In this document: positions 12,172 to 27,944 of the stretch, one piece after another
How positions within the stretch are numbered: position 1 is the first letter of the stretch
How the letters are laid out: every line of letters begins with the position of its first letter
Assembly (NCBI RefSeq): GCF_030406775.1
Contig: NZ_CP129119.1
Coordinates: 2,635,501 to 2,699,500 of the forward strand
Reading direction: 5' to 3'
Length of the DNA stretch: 64,000 nt
Source: Sporosarcina trichiuri
GTDB lineage: Bacteria; Bacillota; Bacilli; Bacillales_A; Planococcaceae
Notes under the pieces: generated by a model
The model's input: only the letters and a program-made list of their open reading frames with translations
What the model was told of the DNA's origin: nothing
Database searches by the model: none
Translations under genes and position numbers: made by a program

Positions 12172-13359
12172 ATGGCTAAAGAAAAATTCGATCGGTCCAA
12201 AACGCATGCTAACGTCGGTACAATCGGCCACGTTGACCATGGTAAAACAACTTTGACTGCTGCAATTGCAACAGTTCTTGCAAAAAAAGGCGGCGGTGAA
12301 GCACGTTCTTACGCTGACGTTGATAACGCACCTGAAGAAAAAGAGCGCGGTATCACAATCAATACTTCACACATCGAGTATGAAACAGCAACTCGCCACT
12401 ACGCACACGTAGACTGCCCAGGACACGCCGACTATGTTAAGAACATGATCACAGGCGCTGCTCAAATGGACGGCGGAATCTTGGTTGTATCTGCAGCTGA
12501 CGGCCCAATGCCGCAAACACGTGAGCACATCCTTCTTTCACGTCAAGTAGGCGTACCTTACTTGGTAGTGTTCATGAACAAATGTGACATGGTGGACGAC
12601 GAAGAACTTCTTGAACTCGTAGAAATGGAGATCCGTGATCTTCTTTCTGAATATGACTTCCCTGGCGATGACCTTCCAGTTATCAAAGGTTCTGCTCTTA
12701 AAGCACTTGAAGGCGAAGAAGAGTGGGAAGAGAAGATCGTTGAACTTATGGACGCAGTTGACGAGTATATCCCAACTCCAGAGCGCGATACTGACAAGCC
12801 ATTCATGATGCCTGTCGAGGACGTATTCTCGATCACTGGCCGTGGTACAGTAGCAACTGGCCGTGTTGAGCGTGGACAAGTTAAAGTCGGCGACACTGTT
12901 GACATCATCGGATTGGCTGACGAACCAAAATCAACAACTGTTACAGGTGTTGAAATGTTCCGTAAGCTTCTTGACTATGCAGAAGCTGGCGACAACATCG
13001 GGGCACTTCTTCGCGGGGTAGCTCGTGAAGATATCGAACGCGGACAAGTACTTGCAAAGCCGGGTTCAATCACACCGCACACTAACTTCAAATCTGAAGT
13101 ATACGTTTTGTCAAAAGAAGAAGGCGGACGTCACACTCCATTCTTCTCGAACTACCGCCCGCAGTTCTACTTCCGTACAACTGACGTAACTGGAATCATC
13201 ACACTTCCAGAAGGCGTAGAAATGGTTATGCCTGGCGACAACGTTGAAATGACGATCGAACTGATCTCTCCAATCGCGATTGAAGAAGGAACTAAGTTCT
13301 CAATCCGTGAAGGCGGCCGTACTGTCGGCGCTGGCGTTGTAGCTTCTATCGAAAAGTAA
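12172..13359 (+). CDS. tuf: Elongation factor Tu
   Basis: A 395-residue EF-Tu with G1 [10 protein letters not shown]2 RGITI, G3 DCPGH and G4 NKCD, followed by the two beta-barrel domains. It delivers aminoacyl-tRNA to the ribosome. The ATG at 12172 follows AGAGGAGG. Third-position use is more A/T-rich than rpoBC, as expected for a very highly expressed gene. It is bounded by its own candidate promoter and a strong terminator. Confidence 0.98.
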   Translation: MAKEKFDRSKTHANVGTIGHVDHGKTTLTAAIATVLAKKGGGEARSYADVDNAPEEKERGITINTSHIEYETATRHYAHVDCPGHADYVKNMITGAAQMDGGILVVSAADGPMPQTREHILLSRQVGVPYLVVFMNKCDMVDDEELLELVEMEIRDLLSEYDFPGDDLPVIKGSALKALEGEEEWEEKIVELMDAVDEYIPTPERDTDKPFMMPVEDVFSITGRGTVATGRVERGQVKVGDTVDIIGLADEPKSTTVTGVEMFRKLLDYAEAGDNIGALLRGVAREDIERGQVLAKPGSITPHTNFKSEVYVLSKEEGGRHTPFFSNYRPQFYFRTTDVTGIITLPEGVEMVMPGDNVEMTIELISPIAIEEGTKFSIREGGRTVGAGVVASIEK

Positions 13360-13367
13360 TCACCTTG

Positions 13368-13397
13368 AAAAGCCCGTCGGCGCCGACGGGCTTTTTT
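13368..13397 (+). terminator. Intrinsic terminator after tuf
   Basis: AGCCCGTCGG (13371-13380) pairs with CCGACGGGCT (13383-13392) around CG, with A residues before and six T residues after. Confidence 0.93.
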
Positions 13398-13500
13398 CTA
13401 TGCCTGCTTGCTCAGCAAGCATGTAACGGCTGCCGATCAGCGCTACGCGCATAGAACCAGACCTACCATCCCTAAGCCGCCCAAGCAGCCGTGAGGAACA

Positions 13501-13696
13501 CTCAAGCGGGCAGGGGATACGCTCAAACAACTAGAGGATACACTCAAGCAGCCTGAGAAACGCTCATGCAACTAGGACAAACGCTCAAGCAGAAGAAGGA
13601 ACGCTCAAGCAACCAGAGAAACGCTCAAGTGAGTATGGGAAACGCTCAGGTATCTGCAAGAAACGCTCAAGCAACCAGGACAAACGCTCAAACAAT
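13501..13696. repeat. Short-repeat array, ten CTCAAGC-type copies at 20-21 nt spacing
   Basis: Ten copies of a core close to AACGCTCAAGCAA lie in the gap between tuf and rpsJ. The CTCA starts at 13501, 13522, 13543, 13563, 13584, 13604, 13624, 13645, 13666 and 13687, so every step is 20 or 21 nt. The DNA between cores is variable (often CCAG-A). There is no convincing gene in the 640-nt gap; a minus-strand frame over the array merely repeats Leu-Ser-Val. Confidence 0.85.
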
Positions 13697-13885
13697 CTGG
13701 TAGCCAGCCAAGCGCTCTGTCAAAAATCACACGACCACCTCCGAAAGCAATCCCCACAGCACAAACATCCCTCCTCAAATCTGATAAAATACAACTCACA
13801 CCGCTCTGCACAGCAACATAACAATTGCATCTCATGCCATTTCGTTCTATACTATAAAAGTTGTTAAAGAATATCGCTAAACCTA

Positions 13886-13914
13886 TTGCGACATTCTTTT
13901 TTTATGTGTATAAT
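13886..13914 (+). promoter_or_regulatory. Sigma-A promoter of the S10 operon
   Basis: TTGCGA (13886-13891), a 17-nt T-rich spacer and a perfect TATAAT (13909-13914). The implied leader before rpsJ is about 120 nt. Confidence 0.82.
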
Positions 13915-13920
13915 GTTTAG

Positions 13921-14352
<432 letters not shown>

Positions 14353-14398
14353 TGGCAAACAATAATACTATAACTAAAACATTCAGGAGGTGTGACAA

Positions 14399-15028
14399 AT
14401 GACCAAAGGAATCTTAGGAAGAAAAGTCGGTATGACGCAAGTATTTGCTGAAAACGGCGACTTGATCCCCGTAACTGTAATTGCGGCTGCTCCAAACGTT
14501 GTTCTTCAGAAGAAGACAGACGAAACAGACGGCTACGAAGCAATCCAGCTCGGATTCGAGGACAAACGTGAAAAGCTTTCCAACAAACCAGCTATGGGAC
14601 ATGTTGCAAAAGCTGAAACGGCACCTAAGCGCTTCATTCGCGAAATTCGCGGAATCGATGCAGCTGAGTACGAAGTTGGTCAGGAAGTCAAAGTTGATAC
14701 ATTCGCAGAAGGCGATGTCATCGACATTACAGGAGTATCTAAAGGTAAAGGGTTCCAAGGTGTTATCAAACGTCACGGATTCTCACGCGGGCCTATGAGC
14801 CACGGTTCACGCCATCACCGCGCACCAGGTTCAATCGGATCTGTTGACGCACAGCGCGTATTCAAAGGGAAGAAAATGCCGGGTCGTACAGGCGGCAAAA
14901 CCGTTACTATCCAAAACCTTGAAGTCGTGCGGGTTGATACAGAACGCAACTTGCTGCTTGTAAAAGGTAACGTTCCAGGCGCTAAGAAATCACTTGTCAT
15001 CGTGAAAAGCGCAATCAAAGGGAACTAA
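14399..15028 (+). CDS. rplC: 50S ribosomal protein L3
   Basis: A 209-residue L3, an early 50S assembly protein whose long loop approaches the peptidyl transferase centre. The conserved loop with [15 protein letters not shown] and [13 protein letters not shown] is intact. AGGAGGTG precedes the ATG at 14399. Confidence 0.97.
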   Translation: MTKGILGRKVGMTQVFAENGDLIPVTVIAAAPNVVLQKKTDETDGYEAIQLGFEDKREKLSNKPAMGHVAKAETAPKRFIREIRGIDAAEYEVGQEVKVDTFAEGDVIDITGVSKGKGFQGVIKRHGFSRGPMSHGSRHHRAPGSIGSVDAQRVFKGKKMPGRTGGKTVTIQNLEVVRVDTERNLLLVKGNVPGAKKSLVIVKSAIKGN

Positions 15029-15053
15029 TTAACGAAGGAAGGAGGAAACACTA

Positions 15054-15677
15054 ATGCCAAAAGTATCCGTAGTGAATCAAACTGGATCTGCAGCAGGCGA
15101 AATCGAACTGAACGACTCCATATTCGGAATTGAGCCAAACCAGGCAGTCCTATTCGAAGCATTGGTTCAGCAGCGTGCAGCAATGCGCCAAGGGAACCAC
15201 AAAGTAAAAACACGTGCAGAAGTAGCAGGCGGCGGCCGCAAGCCGTGGCGCCAGAAAGGTACTGGCCGTGCCCGTCAAGGCTCGATCCGATCCCCGCAAT
15301 GGCGCGGAGGCGGTATCGTCTTCGGACCGACACCACGCAGCTACAGCTACAAACTGCCTAAAAAAGTCCGTCGTCTTGCCCTTCGTTCCGCTTTGTCCAG
15401 CAAAGTGCGTGAAGAGGAACTGGTCGTATTGGAAGGTTTGACTTTCGATGCACCGAAGACAAAGGAATTCACAAAAGTGCTTGCTGATCTTTCAATCGGC
15501 AAAAAAGCATTGTTCGTCACTGCTGACCTTGATGAGAACGTAGCATTGTCTGCTCGTAACATCCCCGGAATCAGCGTTGTGACTGCAAACGGCATCAGCG
15601 TGCTTGACTTGGCTGCACATGATCAGCTCGTCATCACAAAAGACGCTGTTAAAAAAATCGAGGAGGTGCTTGGTTAA
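15054..15677 (+). CDS. rplD: 50S ribosomal protein L4
   Basis: A 207-residue L4, which binds 23S rRNA and lines the exit tunnel. The basic loop (residues about 60-90, [16 protein letters not shown]) is present. Its stop codon shares one base with the rplW start (TAATG at 15675-15679), implying translational coupling. Confidence 0.97.
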   Translation: MPKVSVVNQTGSAAGEIELNDSIFGIEPNQAVLFEALVQQRAAMRQGNHKVKTRAEVAGGGRKPWRQKGTGRARQGSIRSPQWRGGGIVFGPTPRSYSYKLPKKVRRLALRSALSSKVREEELVVLEGLTFDAPKTKEFTKVLADLSIGKKALFVTADLDENVALSARNIPGISVVTANGISVLDLAAHDQLVITKDAVKKIEEVLG

Positions 15678-15961
15678 TGGAAGCACGTGATGTATTGAAG
15701 CGTCCGGTCATTACCGAGCGATCTTCTGAAGCGATGGAGTTCAACAAGTACACATTCGAAGTCGACACTCGTGCAAACAAAACGCACATCAAACAAGCAG
15801 TCGAAGAAATCTTCGGAGTAACAGTGGAAAAAGTGAATGTCCAGAATTACAAAGGTAAATTCAAGCGTATGGGTAAACATGCAGGCTACACAAACAAGCG
15901 CCGCAAAGCGATTGTTACATTGACTGCTGACTCTAAAGATATCGAACTCTTCGACATCTGA
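15677..15961 (+). CDS. rplW: 50S ribosomal protein L23
   Basis: A 94-residue L23, located at the tunnel exit where trigger factor and SRP dock. It overlaps rplD by one base. The family signature ([20 protein letters not shown]) is clear. Confidence 0.97.
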   Translation: MEARDVLKRPVITERSSEAMEFNKYTFEVDTRANKTHIKQAVEEIFGVTVEKVNVQNYKGKFKRMGKHAGYTNKRRKAIVTLTADSKDIELFDI

Positions 15962-15988
15962 TCACAATAAACGAAGGAGGGAATACCA

Positions 15989-16819
15989 ATGGCGATTAAG
16001 AAATACAAACCTACCTCCAACGGACGCCGTAACATGACGACTTCGGATTTTGCTGAAATCACAGCAAGCAAGCCGGAAAAATCATTGCTTGAGCCGATCA
16101 AGCGTAAAGGCGGACGTAACAACCAAGGTAGGATTACAGTTCGTCACCAAGGTGGCGGTCACAAGCGCCAATACCGTGTCATCGACTTCCAGCGCCGGAA
16201 AGATGGCATACCAGGACGCGTTGCTACGATCGAATATGATCCGAACCGTTCTGCCAACATCGCATTGATCAACTATGCGGATGGGGAAAAACGTTACATC
16301 CTAGCTCCAAAAGGATTGAAAGTGGACATGACTGTCATGTCAGGACCTGATGCGGACATCCGCGTAGGTAACACTCTTCCATTGGAAAACATCCCAATGG
16401 GTTCAACAATCCACAACATCGAGATGAAGCCTGGCAAAGGCGGACAGCTTGTCCGTTCCGCTGGTACATCCGCACAATTGCTCGGACGTGAAGGCAAATA
16501 TGTCATCATCCGTCTGCAATCTGGTGAAGTCCGTATGATCCTTGCAGCTTGCCGCGCAACAATCGGCCAAGTCGGCAACGAGCAGCACGAACTCATCAAC
16601 ATCGGTAAAGCAGGACGTTCACGCTGGATGGGCAAACGCCCGACTGTCCGCGGATCTGTCATGAACCCGAACGATCACCCGCATGGTGGTGGTGAAGGAC
16701 GTACGCCGATCGGCCGTCCAAGCCCAGTTACACCTTGGGGCAAGCCTGCTCTTGGTTACAAGACACGCTCGAAGCGTAACAAATCCGACAAACTCATCGT
16801 TCGTCGCCGCAAAAAATAA
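15989..16819 (+). CDS. rplB: 50S ribosomal protein L2
   Basis: A 276-residue L2, required for subunit association and peptidyl transferase assembly. The functionally important histidine-containing loop ([14 protein letters not shown], near residue 230) is intact. AAGGAGGG lies upstream of the ATG at 15989. Confidence 0.97.
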   Translation: MAIKKYKPTSNGRRNMTTSDFAEITASKPEKSLLEPIKRKGGRNNQGRITVRHQGGGHKRQYRVIDFQRRKDGIPGRVATIEYDPNRSANIALINYADGEKRYILAPKGLKVDMTVMSGPDADIRVGNTLPLENIPMGSTIHNIEMKPGKGGQLVRSAGTSAQLLGREGKYVIIRLQSGEVRMILAACRATIGQVGNEQHELINIGKAGRSRWMGKRPTVRGSVMNPNDHPHGGGEGRTPIGRPSPVTPWGKPALGYKTRSKRNKSDKLIVRRRKK

Positions 16820-16879
16820 TGTGATTGCACTGCGGTTCAATGACTGGACCGTAGTACAAACACAAAGGGAGGTAACAAA

Positions 16880-17158
16880 ATGGGCCGCAGCTTGAAAAAA
16901 GGACCTTTCGCAGACGATCATCTGCTGAAGAAGGTCGATGCTCAAAAAGATGCACAGAAGAAACAAGTCATCAAGACTTGGTCACGCCGTTCAACAGTAT
17001 TCCCTTCCTTCATCGGATTGACAATCGCTGTTTACGACGGACGCAAACACGTACCTGTCTACATCACTGAAGACATGGTCGGCCACAAATTGGGTGAATT
17101 CGCACCTACCCGCACTTATAAAGGTCACGGTGCTGACGACAAGAAAACGAAACGCTAA
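16880..17158 (+). CDS. rpsS: 30S ribosomal protein S19
   Basis: A 92-residue S19 of the 30S head (starts [10 protein letters not shown], ends [11 protein letters not shown]). AGGGAGG precedes the ATG. It follows rplB by 60 nt. Confidence 0.96.
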   Translation: MGRSLKKGPFADDHLLKKVDAQKDAQKKQVIKTWSRRSTVFPSFIGLTIAVYDGRKHVPVYITEDMVGHKLGEFAPTRTYKGHGADDKKTKR

Positions 17159-17177
17159 TTGAGAGGAGGAAATTCTG

Positions 17178-17522
17178 ATGCAACAAGCTAAAGCATCTGT
17201 CCGCACAGTCCGCATTGCTCCTCGTAAAGTACGATTAGTCGTTGATCTTATCCGGGGCAAGAAAATCGGTGAAGCGGTCGCTATTCTGCGTTTGACGCCA
17301 AAAGCGGCATCTCCAGTCGTGGAAAAAGTATTGAATTCAGCTATCGCTAACGCTGAGCACAACTTTGAAATGGATCTTGAGAACCTGATTGTCAGTGAAG
17401 TATTCGTTGACGAAGGTCCGACAATGAAACGTTTCCGTCCGCGTGCACAAGGCCGTGCGAGCGCAATCAACAAACGCACAAGCCACATCACAGTAGTGGT
17501 ATCTGAAAAGAAGGAGGGATAA
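17178..17522 (+). CDS. rplV: 50S ribosomal protein L22
   Basis: A 114-residue L22 whose beta-hairpin lines the exit tunnel; the hairpin region ([20 protein letters not shown]) is conserved and shows no macrolide-type deletion. It has its own GAGAGGAGG site and is 3 nt from the rpsC start. Confidence 0.96.
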   Translation: MQQAKASVRTVRIAPRKVRLVVDLIRGKKIGEAVAILRLTPKAASPVVEKVLNSAIANAEHNFEMDLENLIVSEVFVDEGPTMKRFRPRAQGRASAINKRTSHITVVVSEKKEG

Positions 17523-17525
17523 TTC

Positions 17526-18182
17526 GTGGGTCAAAAAGTACATCCTAATGGTCTGCGGGTCGGTATTATTCGTGACTGGGATTCGAAATGGTACGCAGAA
17601 AAAGACTATGCGACTCTCTTGCACGAAGACCTGAAAATCCGCAAATACATCGAAAAGCGTCTGGTTGACGCATCAGTTTCCAAAGTGGAAATCGAACGCG
17701 CAGCGAAACGTGTCAACATCACAATCCACACAGCTAAGCCTGGTATGGTTATCGGTAAAGGTGGTACTGAAGTCGAAGCACTTCGTAAACAGCTTAACGA
17801 AATCTCCGGCAAGCGTGTACACATCAACATCGTAGAAATCAAGCGCGCTGACCTTGACGCGAAACTCGTTGCAGAGTCGATCGCCCGTCAATTGGAAAGC
17901 CGTGCATCATTCCGCCGCGCACAAAAGCAGGCAATTCAACGCACAATCCGTTCTGGAGCGAAGGGTATCAAAACTCAAGTATCCGGACGTCTTGGCGGAG
18001 CTGACATCGCGCGTGCAGAACACTATAGCGAAGGAACTGTCCCGCTTCATACACTTCGTGCAGATATCGACTATGCACATGCTGAAGCTGATACAACATA
18101 CGGCAAACTCGGCGTTAAAGTATGGATCTATCGGGGAGAAGTCCTTCCAGTGAAGAAGAACTCTGAGGAAGGAGGCAAATAA
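17526..18182 (+). CDS. rpsC: 30S ribosomal protein S3
   Basis: A 218-residue S3 with a KH domain ([12 protein letters not shown] near residue 75) that binds mRNA at the entry channel. It starts at GTG 17526, behind AAGGAGGG inside the end of rplV. Confidence 0.97.
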   Translation: MGQKVHPNGLRVGIIRDWDSKWYAEKDYATLLHEDLKIRKYIEKRLVDASVSKVEIERAAKRVNITIHTAKPGMVIGKGGTEVEALRKQLNEISGKRVHINIVEIKRADLDAKLVAESIARQLESRASFRRAQKQAIQRTIRSGAKGIKTQVSGRLGGADIARAEHYSEGTVPLHTLRADIDYAHAEADTTYGKLGVKVWIYRGEVLPVKKNSEEGGK

Positions 18183-18184
18183 TC

Positions 18185-18809
<625 letters not shown>

Positions 18810-18826
18810 TGAAGGAGGTTGCACCC

Positions 18827-19090
18827 ATGACTGAGCGTAACCAGCGCAAAGTATACACAGGCCGTGTCGTTTCCGACAAAATGGATAAGACAGTAACGGT
18901 AATGGTAGAGACTCACAAAAAGCATTCTTTGTATGGCAAGCGTGTAAAATACTCGAAGAAATACAAAGCACATGATGAGCTGAACGAAGCGAAGATCGGC
19001 GATGTGGTCCGTATCATGGAAACTCGTCCATTGTCCGCAACAAAACGTTTCCGTCTCGTTGAAATCATCGAGAAAGCGGTCATCATCTAA
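18827..19090 (+). CDS. rpsQ: 30S ribosomal protein S17
   Basis: An 87-residue OB-fold protein ([20 protein letters not shown]) that binds 16S rRNA early in assembly. GAAGGAGG sits 8 nt before ATG 18827; the longer frame from 18809 includes that site and is rejected. Confidence 0.95.
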   Translation: MTERNQRKVYTGRVVSDKMDKTVTVMVETHKKHSLYGKRVKYSKKYKAHDELNEAKIGDVVRIMETRPLSATKRFRLVEIIEKAVII

Positions 19091-19093
19091 TAA

Positions 19094-19498
<405 letters not shown>

Positions 19499-19533
19499 TA
19501 ATAGAGCATTGCCAATCAAGGAGGTGCGACAGA

Positions 19534-19893
19534 ATGCACATTAAAAAAGGCGATAAAGTAAAAGTGATTTCCGGGAAAGACAAAGGGAAGACAGGCGTCA
19601 TCCTTTCCGTATTCCCGAACAAAGAGCGAATCCTCGTTGAGGGCGTGAACATCGTTAAAAAGCATACGAAACCGAACCAAGTGAACCCACAGGGCGGTAT
19701 CGTAAGCCAGGAAGCGGCAATCCACGTATCAAACGTCATGCTCGTTGACCCGAAATCCGGAGAGCCAACTCGTATCGGTTACAAGTATGAGGAAAAAACG
19801 GAAGGCGACAAAACTTTCCGCTACAAGTACCGTGTTGCGAAGAAGTCCGGAGAAGTGATCGACCAGCTAAGCAAAAAAGAACTCAAAAAATAA
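19534..19893 (+). CDS. rplX: 50S ribosomal protein L24 with extended C-terminus
   Basis: An L24 with an N-terminal KOW motif ([19 protein letters not shown]). At 119 residues it is longer than the roughly 103 residues usual in Bacillus. The extra part is a lysine-rich tail ([20 protein letters not shown] and following). L24 nucleates 50S assembly. Confidence 0.94.
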   Translation: MHIKKGDKVKVISGKDKGKTGVILSVFPNKERILVEGVNIVKKHTKPNQVNPQGGIVSQEAAIHVSNVMLVDPKSGEPTRIGYKYEEKTEGDKTFRYKYRVAKKSGEVIDQLSKKELKK

Positions 19894-19919
19894 CTCTCTA
19901 AGAAGGGAGGTTCTTCTGA

Positions 19920-20664
<745 letters not shown>

Positions 20665-20692
20665 ACCCCATTCTGGGAAGGAGGTTAATGTA

Positions 20693-21091
20693 ATGACAAT
20701 GAGTGATCCGATCGCAGATATGCTTACTCGCATCCGTAACGCGAACATGGTTCGCCACGAGAAGCTTGAAGTACCTGCTTCAAACCTTAAAAAAGAGATC
20801 GCAGAAATCCTCAAACGTGAAGGTTTCATCCGCGACGTTGAATACGTGGAAGATAACAAACAAGGGATCATCCGCATCTTCTTGAAATATGGCAAGAATG
20901 AAGAACGCGTAATCACTGGACTCAAGCGTATTTCAAAGCCTGGTCTTCGTGTCTATGCTAAATCCAATGAGGTGCCGAAAGTGTTGAACGGACTGGGTAT
21001 TGCCCTCGTTTCAACTTCCAACGGTGTTTTGACAGATAAAGAAGCGCGTGCTAAACAAGTTGGCGGAGAAGTCGTCGCTTACGTTTGGTAA
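20693..21091 (+). CDS. rpsH: 30S ribosomal protein S8
   Basis: A 132-residue S8 ([19 protein letters not shown]), matching the B. subtilis length. The start is ATG 20693 behind AAGGAGG; the frame is open much further upstream into rpsZ but has no family similarity there. Confidence 0.96.
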   Translation: MTMSDPIADMLTRIRNANMVRHEKLEVPASNLKKEIAEILKREGFIRDVEYVEDNKQGIIRIFLKYGKNEERVITGLKRISKPGLRVYAKSNEVPKVLNGLGIALVSTSNGVLTDKEARAKQVGGEVVAYVW

Positions 21092-21121
21092 TCAGTAACA
21101 TAAGAATGGAGGTGCACATAA

Positions 21122-21661
21122 ATGTCCCGTATTGGTAAACGTCCGATTGAGGTGCCTGAAAACGTAACAGTTACGATCGATGAGAATAACTTCGTTACAG
21201 TTAAAGGACCGAAAGGCGAACTTACAAATCATTTGAACAAAGATATGAAAATCGAGCAGGAAGGCAATGTCATCACATTGACACGTCCGACTGAATCGAA
21301 AGAACACCGTTCGATGCACGGTACGACACGTTCGCTTCTTGCGAACATGATCACTGGTGTATCTGCTGGTTTCGAGCGCTCGCTTGAACTGGTCGGTGTC
21401 GGGTATCGTGCCCAGATGCAAGGTAAGAAACTGATCTTGAACGTCGGCTACTCACAGCCAGTCGAGTTCACACCTGAAGAAGGCCTTGAAGTGGAAGTGC
21501 CTGCGAACACGAAAGTCATCGTGCGCGGCATTAACAAAGAGCGCGTCGGTGCACTTGCTTCCAACATCCGCAAAGTGCGTCCGCCAGAGCCTTACAAAGG
21601 TAAAGGTATTAAGTACGAAGGCGAAGTTGTACGCCGCAAAGAAGGTAAAACAGGTAAATAA
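21122..21661 (+). CDS. rplF: 50S ribosomal protein L6
   Basis: A 179-residue L6 near the GTPase-associated centre. The C-terminal signature ([16 protein letters not shown]) is intact. Confidence 0.97.
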   Translation: MSRIGKRPIEVPENVTVTIDENNFVTVKGPKGELTNHLNKDMKIEQEGNVITLTRPTESKEHRSMHGTTRSLLANMITGVSAGFERSLELVGVGYRAQMQGKKLILNVGYSQPVEFTPEEGLEVEVPANTKVIVRGINKERVGALASNIRKVRPPEPYKGKGIKYEGEVVRRKEGKTGK

Positions 21662-21694
21662 TGCCCCATAGGCATTCGGAAGGAGTGACCTTGA

Positions 21695-22057
21695 GTGATC
21701 ACAAAACAAGACAAGAACGTTGTCCGTAAAAAACGGCACGCGCGTGTCCGTACAAAGATCAACGGTACTGCTGAGCGTCCGCGCTTGAATGTATACCGTT
21801 CCAACAAACATATCTATGCACAGCTGATCGATGATGCAAACGGCGTAACTCTTGCGAGTGCATCTACAATGGACAAAGAATTCTCAGCGGATTCTTCTTC
21901 CAACGCAGACGCTGCTAGCAAAGTCGGCGAACTGATTGCGAAAAAAGGTTTGGAAAAGAACCTGAAAGCTGTCGTATTTGACCGTGGCGGTTACCTATAC
22001 CACGGCCGCGTAAAAGCACTTGCTGACGCTGCACGCGAAAATGGACTTGAATTTTAA
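21695..22057 (+). CDS. rplR: 50S ribosomal protein L18
   Basis: A 120-residue 5S rRNA-binding protein starting at GTG 21695 ([19 protein letters not shown]). It ends with the conserved [20 protein letters not shown]. Confidence 0.96.
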   Translation: MITKQDKNVVRKKRHARVRTKINGTAERPRLNVYRSNKHIYAQLIDDANGVTLASASTMDKEFSADSSSNADAASKVGELIAKKGLEKNLKAVVFDRGGYLYHGRVKALADAARENGLEF

Positions 22058-22079
22058 TTAAGAAGGAGGGACATATTCC

Positions 22080-22580
22080 ATGCGTCGTAATGAACAAAAC
22101 AAAAGTGAATTCGAAGAGCGCGTAGTTACCATCAACCGTGTAGCGAAAGTCGTAAAAGGCGGACGTCGTTTCCGTTTTACTGCTTTGGTCGTCGTTGGTG
22201 ATAAGAACGGTCGCGTCGGTTTCGGTACAGGAAAAGCACAGGAAGTTCCTGATGCAATCCGTAAAGCAATCGAAGATGCGAAGAAAAACCTTGTTGAAGT
22301 ACCAATGGTCAAAGGCACAACGCCTCACGAGATCATCGGACGCTTCGGAGCAGGCCAGATTCTCATCAAACCGGCTGCACCTGGTACAGGAGTTATCGCC
22401 GGCGGACCTGTCCGTGCGGTACTTGAACTTGCAGGAATCACGGATATCCTTTCAAAATCTCTTGGTTCTAACACACCGATCAACATGGTCCGTGCAACGA
22501 TCGAAGGATTGACGAACTTGAAGCGTGCTGAAGATGTAGCGCAGCTGCGTGGTAAATCCGTAGAAGAACTGTTAGGTTAA
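22080..22580 (+). CDS. rpsE: 30S ribosomal protein S5
   Basis: A 166-residue S5, involved in decoding fidelity and the mRNA entry helicase activity. The loop associated with spectinomycin resistance ([14 protein letters not shown]) has the wild-type sequence. AAGGAGGG precedes ATG 22080. Confidence 0.97.
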   Translation: MRRNEQNKSEFEERVVTINRVAKVVKGGRRFRFTALVVVGDKNGRVGFGTGKAQEVPDAIRKAIEDAKKNLVEVPMVKGTTPHEIIGRFGAGQILIKPAAPGTGVIAGGPVRAVLELAGITDILSKSLGSNTPINMVRATIEGLTNLKRAEDVAQLRGKSVEELLG

Positions 22581-22593
22581 GGGGGGAAACACA

Positions 22594-22776
22594 ATGGCGA
22601 ACAAACTTGAAATCACCCTTACAAAAAGCGTGATTGGCGCTAAGCCAGCACAACGTAAAACAGTAGAGGCTCTTGGACTTCGCAAGATGAACCAAACAGT
22701 TGAGCATCAGGATAATGTTGCAATCCGCGGCATGATCAACAAAGTCAGCCATTTGGTAACTGTCAGCGAACAATAA
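22594..22776 (+). CDS. rpmD: 50S ribosomal protein L30
   Basis: A 60-residue L30 ([20 protein letters not shown]), 13 nt after rpsE with GGGGGG as its binding site. Confidence 0.95.
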   Translation: MANKLEITLTKSVIGAKPAQRKTVEALGLRKMNQTVEHQDNVAIRGMINKVSHLVTVSEQ

Positions 22777-22806
22777 TTCGTATTTTTGAACAAGGAGGTG
22801 CCGAAG

Positions 22807-23246
22807 ATGAAATTACACGAAATGAAACCTGCAGAAGGCTCTCGTAAAAAACGCAACCGCGTTGGTCGTGGTATGGCATCAGGGAATGGTAAAACATCCG
22901 GTAGAGGTCATGACGGTCAGAACTCACGTTCAGGCGGCGGTGTGCGTCTTGGATTCGAAGGTGGACAGCTTCCACTCTTCCAGCGTCTGCCGAAACGCGG
23001 ATTCACGAACATCAACCGTAAAGAATACGCAATCGTCAACATCGATACATTGAATCGTTTCGACGAAGGCACAGAAGTAACACCTGAACTGTTGATTGAA
23101 ACAGGGATCGTGAGCAAAGAAAAATCTGGTATTAAGATTCTTGGCAATGGGACTCTTGAGAAGAAGATTACAGTCAGAGCTCACAAATTCTCTGCTTCTG
23201 CGAAAGAAGCGATTGAGAAAGCGGGCGGGCAAGTCGAGGTGGTTTA

Positions 23247-23247
<1 letters not shown>
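22807..23247 (+). CDS. rplO: 50S ribosomal protein L15
   Basis: A 146-residue L15 with the glycine/arginine-rich N-terminus ([20 protein letters not shown]) that threads into 23S rRNA. ATG 22807 follows AAGGAGG; a longer in-frame start at 22786 lies before that site. The stop shares one base with secY. Confidence 0.96.
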
Positions 23248-25245
<1,998 letters not shown>

Positions 25246-25664
25246 GCATTCCGAAGCAGGCAGACGTCAGGGCATCTCGTCCGGCAGCGTCCTGCTGTAC
25301 GGAAAGATCATTTGATCAGAGTGGGCTGCAAAAGCAGTTGATGCTCAGCTGGAAATCGGGATCAGTCGACAGTTGAAGGCTCAATACTCCATGCATGCAT
25401 TTCCTTGCTTTTTCGAGTATAATGTGTTGTGGTGTGCCGCTTCGCTGATTTACATCAGCAGGCCGGATGCCAGACTGTGGTCATGTGCGAACCGATTTGA
25501 AGTTCCAGTCACTAGTTCGGGATCGGCTAATCGGCATGAATTGTGATTTGCGTCTTTTCGAACATCACTCGCGCATACCGGACATATGTTGAAGGAGCTT
25601 GTAGAGCGACTGATGGCGCTTGAAGGTGAGGGCCTTTATTGGATATAGAAGGGAGACTGAGCTG
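25246..25664 (+). other. Gene-poor gap between adk and infA (map missing)
   Basis: This 419-nt interval has no open frame resembling methionine aminopeptidase or the small KOW protein found here in B. subtilis. It contains a perfect -10 hexamer TATAAT (25418-25423) but no good -35, so it is at best a weak infA promoter. A 20-codon frame (25586-25648) lacks a ribosome binding site and is not called. Confidence 0.6.
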
Positions 25665-25883
25665 ATGGCGAAAGATGACGTAATTGAAATTGAAGGTACT
25701 GTTGTCGACACGCTGCCGAATGCGATGTTCAAAGTGGAACTGGAAAACGGACATACAGTGCTTGCACATGTATCCGGTAAAATCCGTATGCACTTCATCC
25801 GTATTCTGCCAGGCGACAGAGTGACAATCGAATTGTCACCGTATGACTTGACACGCGGTCGAATCACGTACCGTTTCAAATAA
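25665..25883 (+). CDS. infA: Translation initiation factor IF-1
   Basis: A 72-residue OB-fold factor ([20 protein letters not shown]) that binds the A site during initiation. ATG 25665 follows GAAGGGAG; an upstream ATG at 25620 gives extra residues not found in IF-1. Confidence 0.96.
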   Translation: MAKDDVIEIEGTVVDTLPNAMFKVELENGHTVLAHVSGKIRMHFIRILPGDRVTIELSPYDLTRGRITYRFK

Positions 25884-25908
25884 AACTTTTGCAACTCCGG
25901 ACTAATGA

Positions 25909-26037
<129 letters not shown>

Positions 26038-26060
26038 TTTAAAGGAGGTGCGCAACTTAT

Positions 26061-26426
26061 ATGGCACGTATTGCTGGTGTAGACGTACCGCGCGATAAGC
26101 GCGTTGTAATTTCATTGACTTACATCTTCGGAGTTGGCAAGACGACAGCACAGAAAGTCCTCGCAGCTGCAGGCGTATCTGAAGATACACGCGTTCGCGA
26201 TCTGACTGATGCTGAACTCGACAAAATCCGTGAACAACTGGATTCTATGAAAGTCGAAGGTGACCTTCGCCGTGAGACTTCATTGAACATCAAGCGCCTG
26301 ATGGAAATCGGAAGCTTCCGTGGAATCCGCCACCGTCGCGGTCTGCCTGTACGCGGACAGAACACGAAGAACAACGCACGTACACGCAAAGGTCCTAAAC
26401 GGACAGTCGCTAACAAAAAGAAATAA
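26061..26426 (+). CDS. rpsM: 30S ribosomal protein S13
   Basis: A 121-residue S13 of the 30S head that contacts P-site tRNA and bridges to L5. The C-terminal motif [19 protein letters not shown] is intact. Confidence 0.97.
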   Translation: MARIAGVDVPRDKRVVISLTYIFGVGKTTAQKVLAAAGVSEDTRVRDLTDAELDKIREQLDSMKVEGDLRRETSLNIKRLMEIGSFRGIRHRRGLPVRGQNTKNNARTRKGPKRTVANKKK

Positions 26427-26429
26427 TAG

Positions 26430-26840
<411 letters not shown>

Positions 26841-26969
26841 TGGTTTCTATTCCAATTGATTGAGAATCACAATTTTTGGTAAGAATGAATTGTGCGATTG
26901 CATTTTGCCGTCTACTAATCGATTTCAATGCGGAACGGCCACACAGACGTTTTGAAGGAGGGTACATGA

Positions 26970-27914
26970 ATGATCGAGATTGAGAAACCGAAGATTGAAA
27001 CCGTTATGGTCGCAGAAGATTCAAGGTTCGGTAAGTTTGTTATTGAACCGCTGGAACGGGGATACGGGAATACATTAGGGAATTCCTTGCGCCGCGTCCT
27101 GCTGTCTTCTCTGCCTGGAGCAGCCGTAACATCGATTCAGATCGATGGTGTCCTTCATGAGTTTTCAACTGTAGAAGGCATTGTCGAGGATGTAGCCACT
27201 ATTATTCTCAACGTGAAGCAGTTGGCACTGAAAATCTATTCGGATGACGAGAAAGTCATCGAGATTGACGTGAAAGGCGAAGGAACGGTCACCGCTGCCG
27301 ACATCACACACGACAGTGATGTGGAAGTGCTGAATCCGGATCTTCATATTGCAACACTTGGCAAGAATGGCCACCTGCGTATGCGGATGTATGCGTCGCG
27401 CGGAAGAGGCTATGCACCTTCTGATCATAACAAACGTGATGACCTGGCGATCGGCGTGATTCCGATTGACTCGATCTACACACCAGTGTCCCGTGTGAAC
27501 TTCCAAGTGGAGAATACACGTGTCGGTCAAAGTACGAACTTTGACAAACTGACATTGGATGTTTGGACAGATGGCAGTATCGGTCCTAAAGAATCTGTTT
27601 CGCTCGGAGCGAAAATCCTGACGGAACATTTAAATATCTTTGTCGGCATGACAGACGAAGCACAAACTGCAGAGATCATGGTGGAAAAAGAAGAAGACCA
27701 AAAGGAAAAAGTTCTGGAAATGACGATTGAAGAACTCGATCTTTCGGTTCGTTCTTACAACTGCCTGAAACGTGCAGGCATCAACACCGTCATGGAGCTT
27801 GCAAACAAGTCCGAAGACGAGATGATGAAAGTGCGCAATCTTGGCCGCAAATCACTTGAAGAAGTAAAGCTGAAGTTAGACGAGCTGAATCTTGGGTTAC
27901 GCTCTGAAGATTGA
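26970..27914 (+). CDS. rpoA: DNA-directed RNA polymerase subunit alpha
   Basis: A 314-residue alpha subunit. The N-terminal dimerisation domain ([20 protein letters not shown]) is followed by a flexible linker and the C-terminal domain ([31 protein letters not shown]) that binds UP elements and activators. Flanked by rpsK and rplQ as in other Firmicutes. Confidence 0.98.
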   Translation: MIEIEKPKIETVMVAEDSRFGKFVIEPLERGYGNTLGNSLRRVLLSSLPGAAVTSIQIDGVLHEFSTVEGIVEDVATIILNVKQLALKIYSDDEKVIEIDVKGEGTVTAADITHDSDVEVLNPDLHIATLGKNGHLRMRMYASRGRGYAPSDHNKRDDLAIGVIPIDSIYTPVSRVNFQVENTRVGQSTNFDKLTLDVWTDGSIGPKESVSLGAKILTEHLNIFVGMTDEAQTAEIMVEKEEDQKEKVLEMTIEELDLSVRSYNCLKRAGINTVMELANKSEDEMMKVRNLGRKSLEEVKLKLDELNLGLRSED

Positions 27915-27944
27915 CGCAGAATCAGATGAAGGAGGGAATCTTCT

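Noticed and set aside
13605..13835. Minus-strand open frame with repeated Leu-Ser-Val motifs over the tuf-rpsJ array
   Set aside because: The repetition follows from the roughly 21-nt DNA period; there is no binding site and no similarity to a protein family.
25586..25648. Twenty-codon frame before infA as a leader peptide
   Set aside because: No ribosome binding site and no attenuator downstream.
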